DNA of 64,000 nt, taken from NCBI RefSeq assembly GCF_000445445.1, contig NZ_ASXP01000001.1, positions 1,311,117 through 1,375,116 on the forward strand, written 5' to 3'. Below the pieces are notes generated by a model. The model was given only the letters and a program-made list of their open reading frames with translations, had not been told where the DNA came from and did no database searches. Both the position numbers and the translations under genes were made by a program. The stretch is from Sporomusa ovata DSM 2662 (GTDB lineage: Bacteria; Bacillota; Negativicutes; Sporomusales; Sporomusaceae). Positions 16,636 to 26,076 of this stretch are shown one piece after another; the stretch's first letter is position 1; every line of letters begins with the position of its first letter.

Positions 16636-17686
16636 CAAGAGGGAGGTGGACCCCATATTAGATGAAAGAAAGCGGAAAATTCTACAGGCTATTATTGACG
16701 ATTATATATCTACTGCCGAACCGGTTGGTTCACGGACGATTGCCCGTAAGTATGATTTAGGTATTAGTCCGGCCACTGTTCGCAATGAAATGGCAGATTT
16801 GGAACTTTTGGGCTATCTTGAACAACCACATACTTCCTCTGGCAGAATACCGTCAGTCAAAGGCTACCGCTTTTATGTTGATTGCTTGCTGGCTCCACCT
16901 CAGATCTCCGATAGAGATATCGCAATTATTGATAATTGGTATCATACTAAAGCGCGTCGAATTGAAGAGGTTTTTCAGGAAACTGTTAAGATTATGTCCC
17001 GCATGACCAGTAATGTATCTATGGTATTAGCACCACAAGTGTCGCAATGTACCTTTAAATACATTCAGTTTCTACCACTGGATGAGCGACGTTCGATTGT
17101 TGTCATCGTTACAGACACGGGTCTGTTAGAAAACAAAATTATCGCCATACCTGAGGGGCTTAATCATGAGGATTTGGGGCGTGTGGCCAATGCGATAAAT
17201 TCCCGTCTGGGAGGGTTGGCTATTGACCGGATCACAACGCCGGTTCTAAAAGATATCCAGAATGATATTTTGCCTGATCCTCAAGTGTATGAGCGGGCGA
17301 TCACACTTTTAAAGCAAGTACTTACTGTGGAAAAAAATGAGAAGGTGTATCTTGGCGGCACAACGCAAATGCTAAATCAGCCTGAATTCAGGGATGTTGA
17401 TAAAATCAAAGGCCTCTTAACCATGCTTGAAGAAGACAGGTTACTGTGCGATATTCTCCACATGTCCAACAGTGATGGTGTGATTGTTACAATTGGTCAG
17501 GAAAATAAATATACTGGCATTCATGATTGCAGTGTTGTTCAGGCCACCTACCGTATCGATGGTCAGGTAGTAGGAACTGTAGCCGTGCTTGGACCTACCA
17601 GAATGGAATATGGCAAGACCATGTCAGTTCTTAAATTTATGCAACGTCATTTAGGTGAAATTTTGAAACAGTATAAAGTGTTATAG
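16625..17686 (+). CDS. hrcA: Heat-inducible transcription repressor HrcA
   Basis: This protein is 353 residues from the ATG at 16625. The winged-helix N-terminus has RKRKILQAIIDDYISTAEPV and SPATVRNEMADLELLGYLEQ, then the HrcA dimer/GAF-like domain, ending MQRHLGEILKQYKVL. The start is uncertain. The ATG lies inside CIRCE with no ribosome site. A strong GGGAGGTGG at 16641-16649 instead points to codons just after it: GTG 16646 overlaps it, and an ATA codon lies at 16655 with ideal spacing. A start at 16655 would give the usual family N-terminus (ILDERKRK). Confidence 0.95.
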   Translation: MSANKREVDPILDERKRKILQAIIDDYISTAEPVGSRTIARKYDLGISPATVRNEMADLELLGYLEQPHTSSGRIPSVKGYRFYVDCLLAPPQISDRDIAIIDNWYHTKARRIEEVFQETVKIMSRMTSNVSMVLAPQVSQCTFKYIQFLPLDERRSIVVIVTDTGLLENKIIAIPEGLNHEDLGRVANAINSRLGGLAIDRITTPVLKDIQNDILPDPQVYERAITLLKQVLTVEKNEKVYLGGTTQMLNQPEFRDVDKIKGLLTMLEEDRLLCDILHMSNSDGVIVTIGQENKYTGIHDCSVVQATYRIDGQVVGTVAVLGPTRMEYGKTMSVLKFMQRHLGEILKQYKVL

Positions 17687-17700
17687 ATGGGAGGAACTAC

Positions 17701-19284
17701 ATGAATTTGAAGCAAGCCGGCAGTGGAGCTGATGTTGATGAACGGTTAGCTGCGCTATTAACAAATGCCAATGCTGTACGGGCAATAACTGCTGCTGTGG
17801 AAGGCACTATCGGTCCTAAAGGACTGGATACGATGCTGGTTGACCGTTTTGGTGAGGTCATTATTACCAATGATGGTGTCACTATATTAGATAAAATGGA
17901 TGTTAACCATCCAGCAGCAAAAATGCTTATAAATACAGCCAAAGCGCAACAGGCAGAAGTTGGTGATGGGACAACCACAACCACAATTATGGCCGGCAGT
18001 CTGGTCTCAGAGGGTGTAAACCAAGTCATGCGCGGCGTGCCGGTCGCCAGAGTCATTGAAGGTGTGAAATATGGTATTGCCCAGATTTTAGCGGGTGTAC
18101 GCGAGCGTTCACGCAGCATTACTGATGTTAATGACCCTATTTTGCGGAGTATTGCCATGATTGCCGGACGGGAGCATGAGGATATTGCCGATTTAGTTGT
18201 AGAAGCTGCTAAGCTGATCGGCGTGGAAAAACTTAATGAATACAATTTCAAGTTATCTGAAATTATCACCGCCGAGGCTAGTGCCAACAATGAAGTATTT
18301 ATGGGCGTTATTGTAGATCAAGAACGTATGTCCCAGGAAATGCCGGAAAAAATAGTAGATGCCAAGTTACTGCTTGTTGATGATGCGCTTGAACCGGAAG
18401 AGATTGAAGATGAAGCTTTAAGTACCGAGACCGGCTTTAAACGCTATATTGATCTGCAAGATGAGTTTAAGAAAAACGTGCAGAAAATTGTCGAGCTTGG
18501 TGTCAGCGTAGTGATGGCGGACCGGGGCGTACATAGTGCTGCTGAAGAAATACTTACAGATGCTAATATAATGGTTATTGAGCGTGTATCCTCAAAGGAT
18601 TTGCGGCGGGTAGCCGATCACACAGGTGCACGCATGATTAAACGCACAGGTCTTAAAAAAGATTCTGCCGATATTGGAAAGTACCTGGGTACTGCAGAAA
18701 AGGTATACCAGGATGAAAAGCTTGAACAAGTGCGCGTTATTGGTGGTAATGGAAAACCTATGGCCACTATTTTGGTTGGCGCAGCTACAGAAGAGGTGGT
18801 GGGAGAACGCGAGCGTATTGCTAAAGATGCGGCATCCAGTGTACAGGCGGCAGTGAAAGGCGGCTATGTGCCAGGGGGTGGTTCAACCGAAATTGCTATG
18901 GCGCGCGAGGTTATTAAATACCGGGAGAATCTCAAAGGCATGGCTGCCTATGGTCTTGACTGTGTGGCCAATGCACTGAAACAGCCATTGTCGCAAATTG
19001 TAGAGAATGCCGGTTTTAATCCACTGGAAAAAGTAGAAGAAATTATAACTACGCAAGCGGCGCAAAACACAGATTCGTTAGGTGTTGATTGTGATACCGG
19101 TGAAGTAGTCGATATGCTGGCACGGGGTGTAATTGATCCTGTCCCAGTCAAGCTTCATGCTATCAAGGCCGCTGGTGAAGTGGCGGTGGCTATTTTGCGT
19201 ATTGATACTATTATTAAGAAAAAAGAAGAAGGAGCCAATGCCCAGAAAGCGGGCGACGCCGATAACAGCATGCCTGATTTTTAA
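17701..19284 (+). CDS. Archaeal-like (group III) chaperonin
   Basis: This 527-residue protein is clearly of the thermosome/CCT lineage and not GroEL. It has GTIGPKGLDTMLVDRFGEVI (about residues 36-55), TNDGVTIL and the phosphate-binding AEVGDGTTTTTIMAGSLV. Later come YVPGGGSTEIAMAREV and LGVDCDTGEVVDM. It lacks the GroEL GGM tail and ends NSMPDF. Group III chaperonins are a small bacterial set known, for example, from Carboxydothermus, where they also sit in the dnaK operon; they fold proteins with a built-in lid and without GroES. GGGAGG precedes the ATG. Control by CIRCE/HrcA follows from position. Confidence 0.93.
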   Translation: MNLKQAGSGADVDERLAALLTNANAVRAITAAVEGTIGPKGLDTMLVDRFGEVIITNDGVTILDKMDVNHPAAKMLINTAKAQQAEVGDGTTTTTIMAGSLVSEGVNQVMRGVPVARVIEGVKYGIAQILAGVRERSRSITDVNDPILRSIAMIAGREHEDIADLVVEAAKLIGVEKLNEYNFKLSEIITAEASANNEVFMGVIVDQERMSQEMPEKIVDAKLLLVDDALEPEEIEDEALSTETGFKRYIDLQDEFKKNVQKIVELGVSVVMADRGVHSAAEEILTDANIMVIERVSSKDLRRVADHTGARMIKRTGLKKDSADIGKYLGTAEKVYQDEKLEQVRVIGGNGKPMATILVGAATEEVVGERERIAKDAASSVQAAVKGGYVPGGGSTEIAMAREVIKYRENLKGMAAYGLDCVANALKQPLSQIVENAGFNPLEKVEEIITTQAAQNTDSLGVDCDTGEVVDMLARGVIDPVPVKLHAIKAAGEVAVAILRIDTIIKKKEEGANAQKAGDADNSMPDF

Positions 19285-19301
19285 TGTGGAGGTGAAAGTT
19301 A

Positions 19302-19868
19302 GTGACACAAAAGGAAACCGAGCAAGAGCAACTTGATGCAAAACAGGAAAGTGTTTCTGATGCAACAGCAGCTGACGAAAATCCTGAAATATGTTTTGTG
19401 CCTGAAGATGTAAATGAATTTATGACTGCGTTAGATGAAAAGAGTCGATTGCTTGACGAAATGACTGACCGGTATAAACGTTTACAGGCTGATTTTGATA
19501 ATTTTCGGCGGCGTACCAGGCAGGAGAAGGAAGAATTATCAACAGTCGTAGCTGAACAAATTGTTTGTGAGCTGCTGCCTGTGGTAGATAACTTTGAACG
19601 GGCAACGGCCAGTAAGGCCACAGATCTTGATACATTGGCAACAGGAGTGCAAATGATCTTCAAACAATTGCACAATGCTCTGACCCAAATGGGTGTAGAG
19701 TCTGTCAATGCGGTTGGTACTGTTTTTGACCCAACTCAGCATGAAGCCGTCATGCGGGTTGCAGATGATACCCAGCCTGATGGCATGGTAGTTGAAGAAT
19801 TGCAAAAAGGTTACAAAGTAAAGGGACGATTAATCCGTCCCAGCCTGGTAAAAGTAGTAGGAAACTAA
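19302..19868 (+). CDS. grpE: Nucleotide exchange factor GrpE
   Basis: This 188-residue protein starts at GTG 19302 behind GGAGGTG. An acidic, disordered N-terminus (about 1-45) is followed by the long coiled coil DRYKRLQADFDNFRRRTRQE. The beta-domain then has the GrpE signature VFDPTQHEAVMRV and GYKVKGRLIRPSLVKV at the end. It releases ADP from DnaK. It lies 17 bp after the chaperonin and 34 bp before dnaK, inside the HrcA operon. Confidence 0.96.
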   Translation: MTQKETEQEQLDAKQESVSDATAADENPEICFVPEDVNEFMTALDEKSRLLDEMTDRYKRLQADFDNFRRRTRQEKEELSTVVAEQIVCELLPVVDNFERATASKATDLDTLATGVQMIFKQLHNALTQMGVESVNAVGTVFDPTQHEAVMRVADDTQPDGMVVEELQKGYKVKGRLIRPSLVKVVGN

Positions 19869-19902
19869 TTAACAAGATTTTTACTTAAGGAGGAATTCGA
19901 TA

Positions 19903-21747
19903 ATGGCAAAAGTAATTGGTATTGACCTTGGTACTACTAACTCCTGTGTGGCTGTAATGGAAGGCGGCGAACCTGTTGTTATTCCAAATCCTGAAGGCAG
20001 TCGTATTACCCCTTCCGTTGTAGGTTTTTCAAAAAACGGTGAGCGTCTTATCGGGCAGATAGCTAAGCGGCAGGCAGTATCTAATCCTGACGGTACTGTT
20101 AGCTCCATCAAACGTCATATGGGTACTACTTATAAGGTAACTATTGAAGGTAAAGACTATACTCCCCAGGAAATTTCGGCAATGATTTTGCAAAAACTTA
20201 AAGCCGATGCCGAAGCATATCTTGGTGAAACAGTAAGTCAGGCAGTAATTACTGTACCTGCCTACTTTACAGACAGTCAGCGCCAAGCCACAAAGGATGC
20301 CGGTGCTATTGCCGGGCTGGAAGTACTGCGGATTATTAACGAACCTACAGCAGCAGCTTTGGCTTATGGTATGGAGAAAAGTAATGACCATACTGTGTTG
20401 GTATTTGATTTAGGCGGCGGCACATTTGATGTGTCTATTCTTGAGTTAGGTGACGGTGTATTCGAAGTTAAGGCTACCAGCGGCAATAACCGTCTTGGTG
20501 GTGATGATTTTGATGAGCGCGTTGTAAATTGGCTGGTAAGCGAATTCAAAAAAGAACAGGGTATTGATTTGTCCAGTGACCGTATGGCTATGCAGCGTCT
20601 GAAAGAAGCTGCTGAAAAAGCTAAGATCGAGTTGTCAGGGGTACTTACTACCAATATTAATCTACCGTTTATAACGGCTGATCAAACTGGTCCGAAACAT
20701 CTTGATCTCAACTTGAGTCGCGCCAAATTTGATGAATTGACAGCTGATCTTGTCGAATCGACTATGGGACCAACCCGTCAGGCATTAAGTGATGCCGGAT
20801 TATCTGCAAGCGATATTGCTAAAGTTATTCTTGTTGGTGGTTCTACCCGTATTCCTGCTGTTCAGGAAGCCATTAAAAAGTCGTTAGGCAAGGAACCACA
20901 CAAAGGGGTTAACCCGGACGAGTGTGTGGCTGTTGGCGCAGCTATCCAAGCCGGTGTACTTGTCGGTGAAGTCAAAGACGTCCTGCTGTTAGATGTTACC
21001 CCACTGTCTTTGGGTATTGAAACGCTGGGCGGGGTCTTTACCAAAATTATTGAACGCAATACTACGATTCCGACTTCCAAGAGCCAAACCTTCTCGACTG
21101 CTGCCGATAATCAACCCTCTGTTGATATTCATGTCCTTCAGGGCGAGCGGGAAATGGCTTCCTATAACAAAACCCTGGGACGTTTTGAACTTTCAGGTAT
21201 TCCGCCGGCTCCCCGGGGTGTACCACGCATTGAAGTTAGCTTTGACATTGATGCCAATGGTATTGTTCATGTATCGGCAAAAGATTTAGGTACAGGTAAA
21301 GAGCAGAAGATTACCATTACTTCTTCCGGCGGTCTGGATAAAGACGAAGTAGAAAAAATGGTTAAAGAGGCCGAATCCCACGCCGCTGAAGATAAAAAAC
21401 GCAAAGATGAAATAGAAGTACGCAACAATGCCGACTCTTTGGTATATAATGCGGAAAAAACCATTAAAGAATTTGGTGATAAGGCCGACAAAGCGCTGGT
21501 AGAGCAAGTTCAACAAGCTGCTAACAAACTTAAAGAGTCGTTAAAAGGCAGTGACATTGAAGTGATCAAGGCTGATACCGAAGCTCTTACCAAGCCGCTT
21601 TATGAATTATCAACTGCTATGTATCAGGCAACGGCGCAAGCCGAGGGTGCACAGCCAGGCGGTCAACAAGCTCCTGAGGGCGCTGCTCCACAGGACGACA
21701 AAGTAGTTGATGCTGAGTATAAAGTGGTAGACGAAGATAAGAAATAA
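19903..21747 (+). CDS. dnaK: Chaperone DnaK (Hsp70)
   Basis: This full-length, 614-residue Hsp70 has phosphate-1 loop GIDLGTTNSCVAVMEGGEP, AYFTDSQRQATKDAG, phosphate-2 DLGGGTFDVSILELG and adenosine loop ILVGGSTRIPAVQE. The linker VLLLDVTPLSLGIETLGG follows, then the beta-sandwich substrate domain and a helical lid with an Ala/Gln-rich tail ending DAEYKVVDEDKK. It is the housekeeping DnaK, partnered by the flanking grpE and dnaJ. AAGGAGG precedes the ATG. Confidence 0.98.
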   Translation: MAKVIGIDLGTTNSCVAVMEGGEPVVIPNPEGSRITPSVVGFSKNGERLIGQIAKRQAVSNPDGTVSSIKRHMGTTYKVTIEGKDYTPQEISAMILQKLKADAEAYLGETVSQAVITVPAYFTDSQRQATKDAGAIAGLEVLRIINEPTAAALAYGMEKSNDHTVLVFDLGGGTFDVSILELGDGVFEVKATSGNNRLGGDDFDERVVNWLVSEFKKEQGIDLSSDRMAMQRLKEAAEKAKIELSGVLTTNINLPFITADQTGPKHLDLNLSRAKFDELTADLVESTMGPTRQALSDAGLSASDIAKVILVGGSTRIPAVQEAIKKSLGKEPHKGVNPDECVAVGAAIQAGVLVGEVKDVLLLDVTPLSLGIETLGGVFTKIIERNTTIPTSKSQTFSTAADNQPSVDIHVLQGEREMASYNKTLGRFELSGIPPAPRGVPRIEVSFDIDANGIVHVSAKDLGTGKEQKITITSSGGLDKDEVEKMVKEAESHAAEDKKRKDEIEVRNNADSLVYNAEKTIKEFGDKADKALVEQVQQAANKLKESLKGSDIEVIKADTEALTKPLYELSTAMYQATAQAEGAQPGGQQAPEGAAPQDDKVVDAEYKVVDEDKK

Positions 21748-21767
21748 AATAGCTGGGATGGTGTGAA

Positions 21768-22925
21768 GTGAGTAAGCGAGACTATTATGAAGTGCTGGGT
21801 GTAGCCAAAACAGCATCTGAAGACGAGTTGAAAAAGGCGTACCGTAAATTGGCCCGCAAGTACCATCCTGACGTTAACCGCGATAATCCTAAGGAAACCG
21901 AAGAAAAGTTCAAAGAAGTCAACGAAGCTTACGAAATTCTATCTAATGCCGAGCGCCGGGCGCAGTATGACCAATTTGGTCATGCTGCGTTTGATGCTGC
22001 TAACGGTGGTGGCGGATTTGGCGCTGGTGGATTTGGCGCTGGTGGCGGTGCTGGTGGATTTTCTGATATATTTGATATGTTTTTTGGCCAGTCTGGTTTC
22101 GGAGGGTTTGGTGGCGGTCGTAATCCAGGACCTGAACGTGGATCTGATTTACGCTACGACATGGAAATTAAATTTGAGGAAGCTGCTTTCGGATTAGATA
22201 CGGAAATTCAAGTACCTCGTACCGAAGATTGCAGTGCTTGCCAGGGTTCAGGTTCTGCGCCGGGAACGCATCCGGAAACGTGTCCTGACTGCCGCGGCAC
22301 AGGCCAGGTTCAGGTAACGCAAAATACTCCGTTTGGCCGCATGGTTAACGTTAAGGCCTGTGATCGCTGCCATGGCGAAGGTAAAATTATAAAATCACCT
22401 TGTAAAGAGTGCCATGGACGGGGAAAAGTGCGTGTTAACCGCAAAATTAAAATTAAAATTCCTGCCGGTGTTGATAATGGTTCCCGGCTTCGAGTGACCC
22501 ATGAAGGAGAAGCCGGGCAACGTGGCGGTCCTCCCGGAGATCTGTATGTTTATCTTTTTGTAAAACAGCATAAACTGTTTACACGTGAAGGCAATGACGT
22601 TATTTGTGAAGTACCAATTAATTTTGTGCAGGCTACCTTGGGTGATGAAATTGAAGTTCCCACCCTGGATGGTAAAGTTCAGCTTAAAGTTCCTGAAGGG
22701 ACACAAACCGGTACTGTATTTCGCATTAAAGACAAAGGCATTCCGCATTTACGAGGGCACGGGCGTGGCGATCAACATGTGCGTGTTAAGATCGTAACAC
22801 CGAAAAAATTAACCAATCGCCAAAAAGACCTGTTGCGGGAATTTGCGAATGCCGGCGGGGCTGATCCTACTGCCGAGGAAAAGGGTTTTTTTAAAAAGTT
22901 TAAAGACGTCTTCGGTGTTTTGTAA
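21768..22925 (+). CDS. dnaJ: Chaperone DnaJ
   Basis: This 385-residue type I J-protein has an N-terminal J domain with RKYHPDVN (HPD intact). A Gly/Phe-rich stretch spans about 75-125, and four CxxCxGxG zinc motifs follow (CSACQGSG, CPDCRGTG, CDRCHGEG, CKECHGRG). The C-terminal substrate domain then has the usual DLYVYLFVKQHKLF. The start is GTG 21768 behind GGTGTGAAG. It delivers clients to DnaK and stimulates its ATPase. Confidence 0.97.
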   Translation: MSKRDYYEVLGVAKTASEDELKKAYRKLARKYHPDVNRDNPKETEEKFKEVNEAYEILSNAERRAQYDQFGHAAFDAANGGGGFGAGGFGAGGGAGGFSDIFDMFFGQSGFGGFGGGRNPGPERGSDLRYDMEIKFEEAAFGLDTEIQVPRTEDCSACQGSGSAPGTHPETCPDCRGTGQVQVTQNTPFGRMVNVKACDRCHGEGKIIKSPCKECHGRGKVRVNRKIKIKIPAGVDNGSRLRVTHEGEAGQRGGPPGDLYVYLFVKQHKLFTREGNDVICEVPINFVQATLGDEIEVPTLDGKVQLKVPEGTQTGTVFRIKDKGIPHLRGHGRGDQHVRVKIVTPKKLTNRQKDLLREFANAGGADPTAEEKGFFKKFKDVFGVL

Positions 22926-22967
22926 ATGGTAGTGGCTTATTAATTGAAGTTTAAGGGGCGATGGCGC

Positions 22968-23906
22968 ATGAAATGGTCTGAAATCAGCATTCAAACCTCC
23001 CATGAAGCTACAGAAGCAGTAGCTAATATCTTCCATGATCTAGGGGCAAGCGGGGTAGTAATAGAAGATCCTGAATTGATTAATACTTACCGTCGCTCAG
23101 GAAGTTGGGATTACTGCGACATCCCCGAAGAACTGGAGACTGAAGTTGTAACTATTAAGGCTTATTTGCCTGTTGACGAGTTCTTGGATGATAAACTGCG
23201 CGTGTTTGAAGAACGGTTCAACAGTCTAAAGGAGCATGATCTTGACAAAGGGCGTGGCTGTATACATTGCCGGGAAGTACAGGAGGAGGATTGGGCCTCG
23301 TCCTGGAAAGAATATTTCCATCCAGTGCGGGTAAGTGAACATATTGTCATAAAACCATCATGGGAAGAATATCTGCCCGCTGAAGATGACATTATTATTG
23401 AACTTGATCCGGGGATGGCTTTCGGTACTGGTACCCATCATACCACTTCAATGTGTATACGCGCACTGGAGGATGTAATCAAACCAGGATATACTGTCTT
23501 TGATGTGGGTACCGGTTCCGGTATTTTGTCAGTAGCTGCAGCTAAGCTGGGCGCATCTTCGGTTCATGCGATTGATCTTGATCCGGTGGCAGTACGGGTC
23601 GCAACAGAAAACGTTACCTTTAACAAGGTTGTAGATACGGTTACGATTACCCAGGGAGATCTGTTGACAGGTGTAACAGGTAAGGCTGATGTTATTGTTG
23701 CTAATATTATTGCTAACATAATAATAAAAATGCTGCCAGATGTCCGCAACCGACTGGCTAATTCCGGTGTCTTCATTGCCAGCGGTATTATTTGTGAACG
23801 GTTAAGCGATGTTACCCAAGCGCTGATTGAGAATGAGTTTGTTATTGATAAAGTGATTGAAGAAGGCGGCTGGGTAGCCATTGTAGCTAACAGCGTCAGC
23901 CGGTAA
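22968..23906 (+). CDS. prmA: Ribosomal protein L11 methyltransferase
   Basis: This protein is 312 residues from the ATG at 22968 (MKWSEISIQTSHEATEAV), which has AAGGGG upstream and gives the usual PrmA length. The SAM-binding motif I is VFDVGTGSGILSVAAAKLGA, preceded by the PrmA-specific LDPGMAFGTGTHHTTSMC. The catalytic-loop motif is VIVANIIANII. It trimethylates L11. Its place after dnaJ is conserved from Bacillus (yqeT). Confidence 0.95.
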   Translation: MKWSEISIQTSHEATEAVANIFHDLGASGVVIEDPELINTYRRSGSWDYCDIPEELETEVVTIKAYLPVDEFLDDKLRVFEERFNSLKEHDLDKGRGCIHCREVQEEDWASSWKEYFHPVRVSEHIVIKPSWEEYLPAEDDIIIELDPGMAFGTGTHHTTSMCIRALEDVIKPGYTVFDVGTGSGILSVAAAKLGASSVHAIDLDPVAVRVATENVTFNKVVDTVTITQGDLLTGVTGKADVIVANIIANIIIKMLPDVRNRLANSGVFIASGIICERLSDVTQALIENEFVIDKVIEEGGWVAIVANSVSR

Positions 23907-23913
23907 GGCTGTT

Positions 23914-24687
23914 ATGCGTCGTTTCTTTATTGATGCACCACTTAGCGAGCATATGGTTATTGCGAATGCCGATGCCCGCCATATAGCTTCTGTGCTTAGG
24001 CTTAGTGCCGGTGCTACTGTTCTGGTGTCTGATCAGGACGGTAAATCGGGCAAGGCCGAAATTATGGCGGCAAATCCAGAGGCGATTGAGCTTAGGCTGC
24101 TTGAATTTCTCGAAGATACAACCGAGCCGCCGATTAACATTTGGTTGGTTCAGGGCTTAGTTAAAGGTGAAAAGATGGATTTTATTATCCAAAAAGCAGT
24201 AGAACTTGGTGTGTATGGTATTATTCCGGTTGCTGCCGCCCACTCAGTAGTTCGCTACGATGCTGCTAAACAGGCAGATAAGGTAGCGCGCTGGCAGAAA
24301 ATAGCCCGGGAAGCAGCCAAACAGTGTGGCCGGAGCTATATTCCGCAAGTTTATCCGGTAACTAGTCTGGCGCAAGTATTGGATAATAACGAATTTTCTG
24401 CAGCCAATAAAATCATGCTGTATGAAGGACAAGCCGTCCAGGGATTAAAACAGGCGCTTACTGATTCTAGCAGTCAGACCTATCTGTTGTTTATTGGTCC
24501 GGAAGGTGGCTTTAGCTTAGCTGAAGTTGATTTATGCCAGGAACATGGCATAAGAATTGTAACCATGGGACCGCGTATTATGCGTACAGAAACCGCCGCG
24601 TTAGCAGCTATCTCTGCGGTTATGTATGAATGCGGCGATTTGGGGGGTAACTATGCCACAAGTAGCATTTACAACGCTGGGGTGTAA
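23914..24687 (+). CDS. rsmE: 16S rRNA m3U1498 methyltransferase RsmE
   Basis: The 257-residue SPOUT-class enzyme has an N-terminal PUA-like domain (MRRFFIDAPLS onward). The trefoil-knot methyltransferase follows with VQGLVKGEKMDFIIQKAVEL, the SAM-binding LLFIGPEGGFSLAEVDLC and MGPRIMRTETAALAAISAVM. It begins 8 bp after prmA. Its last 35 bases overlap the mtaB start, an arrangement implying coupled translation. Confidence 0.95.
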   Translation: MRRFFIDAPLSEHMVIANADARHIASVLRLSAGATVLVSDQDGKSGKAEIMAANPEAIELRLLEFLEDTTEPPINIWLVQGLVKGEKMDFIIQKAVELGVYGIIPVAAAHSVVRYDAAKQADKVARWQKIAREAAKQCGRSYIPQVYPVTSLAQVLDNNEFSAANKIMLYEGQAVQGLKQALTDSSSQTYLLFIGPEGGFSLAEVDLCQEHGIRIVTMGPRIMRTETAALAAISAVMYECGDLGGNYATSSIYNAGV

Positions 24688-25987
24688 GGTAAATCAGTTC
24701 GAAACTGAGGTCATGGAAGGCCTGTTTAAGGTTCGTGGTTACAAAGTAGTGGACTTTGACCAACATGCCGATATCTATGTAATTAATACTTGTTCGGTTA
24801 CTAATCTTGGCGAAAAAAAATCCCGTCAGCTTATTAGACGGGCCGGCAGGCAAAATCCAGCGGCTATTATTGCTGTTGCTGGCTGCTACTCGCAGGTTTC
24901 GCCTGACAAAGTCTCACAAATTCCCGGTGTTGATGTTATTGTCGGTACCCAGGACCGGACACGGATTGTTGAACTGGTGGAAGAGGCTGCTAACAATAAC
25001 CGTACCTGCCAGGTTAATGTTGTTGGCGACATTATGCAGGCTAAGGAATTTGAAGATATACCACTATTTTCGATGCCTGGGCGAACAAGGGCTTTTCTGA
25101 AAATCCAGGAAGGCTGCACCAATTTTTGCACCTATTGTATTATTCCCTATGCCCGTGGTCCTTTGCGGTCCCGGTCACTTGCCAGCATTGCTGCTGAGAC
25201 TGAAAAACTGGTGGCAGCAGGATTTAATGAGATCGTGCTTACCGGAATTCATCTTGGCGCTTTTGGCCGCGATTTAGTACATAATAATGGAGCCGAAATC
25301 ACATTGGTTGAGGCTGTTGAGACGGTGTTATCGGCAGGCGTCAAAGGACTCATGCGCCTTAGACTGGGCTCACTGGAATCGATAGAGCTTTCTGATCGAT
25401 TGATTTCTTTAATGCAAACCGATAACCGTCTTTGTCCGCATCTGCATTTGCCATTACAATCAGGTGATGACCAGATCTTAACGGCCATGAACAGACAGTA
25501 CACTACAGCTCAGTACAGGGAATTAATTAGCAATATAAAAGCCCAGGTGCCGGGAATTGCTATTACAACAGATATCATTGCAGGGTTTCCAGGTGAAACT
25601 GACGAACTATTTGAAAATACCCTGAATTTTGTTGCTACAATAGGTTTTGCCAAAATTCATGTATTTCCTTATTCTCGTCGTACTGGTACGCCTGCTGCTG
25701 AGTTTTCGGAGCAGGTGCCGGCAGCAGATAAGAAAATTCGTGTACAACGCTTGCAGCGGCTTGCTGATAAGCAGAGTAGCGAGTTTTACCAGTCATTTTT
25801 GGGACAAAAGCTGGATGTATTATTTGATACCGTAGAGGAACAGGGGATTATCTCTGGCTTAACAGGCAATTATGCACGCATATATGCAGCTGGTAACCAG
25901 GAAAGTATTGGGAGAATTGCTGCGGTTAAGCTGGAACAGTTTTATCAAGATGGTCTTTGGGGTGAAATAACGGAATATTTTTCTTGA
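24653..25987 (+). CDS. mtaB: tRNA t6A37 methylthiotransferase MtaB
   Basis: This 444-residue radical-SAM enzyme makes ms2t6A in tRNA. The N-terminal UPF0004 domain has TLGCKVNQFETEVMEG, NTCSVTN and AVAGCYSQ, cysteines for the auxiliary cluster. The radical-SAM motif CTNFCTYCIIPYARG follows at about 148-162, and a TRAM domain lies at the end. TLGCKVNQ distinguishes MtaB from MiaB. The start at 24653 has GGGGGG just upstream and lies inside the end of rsmE. Confidence 0.95.
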   Translation: MPQVAFTTLGCKVNQFETEVMEGLFKVRGYKVVDFDQHADIYVINTCSVTNLGEKKSRQLIRRAGRQNPAAIIAVAGCYSQVSPDKVSQIPGVDVIVGTQDRTRIVELVEEAANNNRTCQVNVVGDIMQAKEFEDIPLFSMPGRTRAFLKIQEGCTNFCTYCIIPYARGPLRSRSLASIAAETEKLVAAGFNEIVLTGIHLGAFGRDLVHNNGAEITLVEAVETVLSAGVKGLMRLRLGSLESIELSDRLISLMQTDNRLCPHLHLPLQSGDDQILTAMNRQYTTAQYRELISNIKAQVPGIAITTDIIAGFPGETDELFENTLNFVATIGFAKIHVFPYSRRTGTPAAEFSEQVPAADKKIRVQRLQRLADKQSSEFYQSFLGQKLDVLFDTVEEQGIISGLTGNYARIYAAGNQESIGRIAAVKLEQFYQDGLWGEITEYFS

Positions 25988-26076
25988 ATACCATATTTTC
26001 AGCAGGAGTTTATAAAATTAAGCAGAATATTTTAGATAGTAAGTGTATATTACTATCTACTGCGGAGGGAATGCCC

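Noticed and set aside
17697..18290. Long minus-strand reading frame of 197 codons opposite the chaperonin gene
   Set aside because: It is the antisense shadow of a strongly conserved gene and has no recognisable family or ribosome site.
25984..26076. HIT protein starting at 25984
   Set aside because: The extra 31 residues are unlike HIT proteins, and a GGAGGG with good spacing marks the ATG at 26077.
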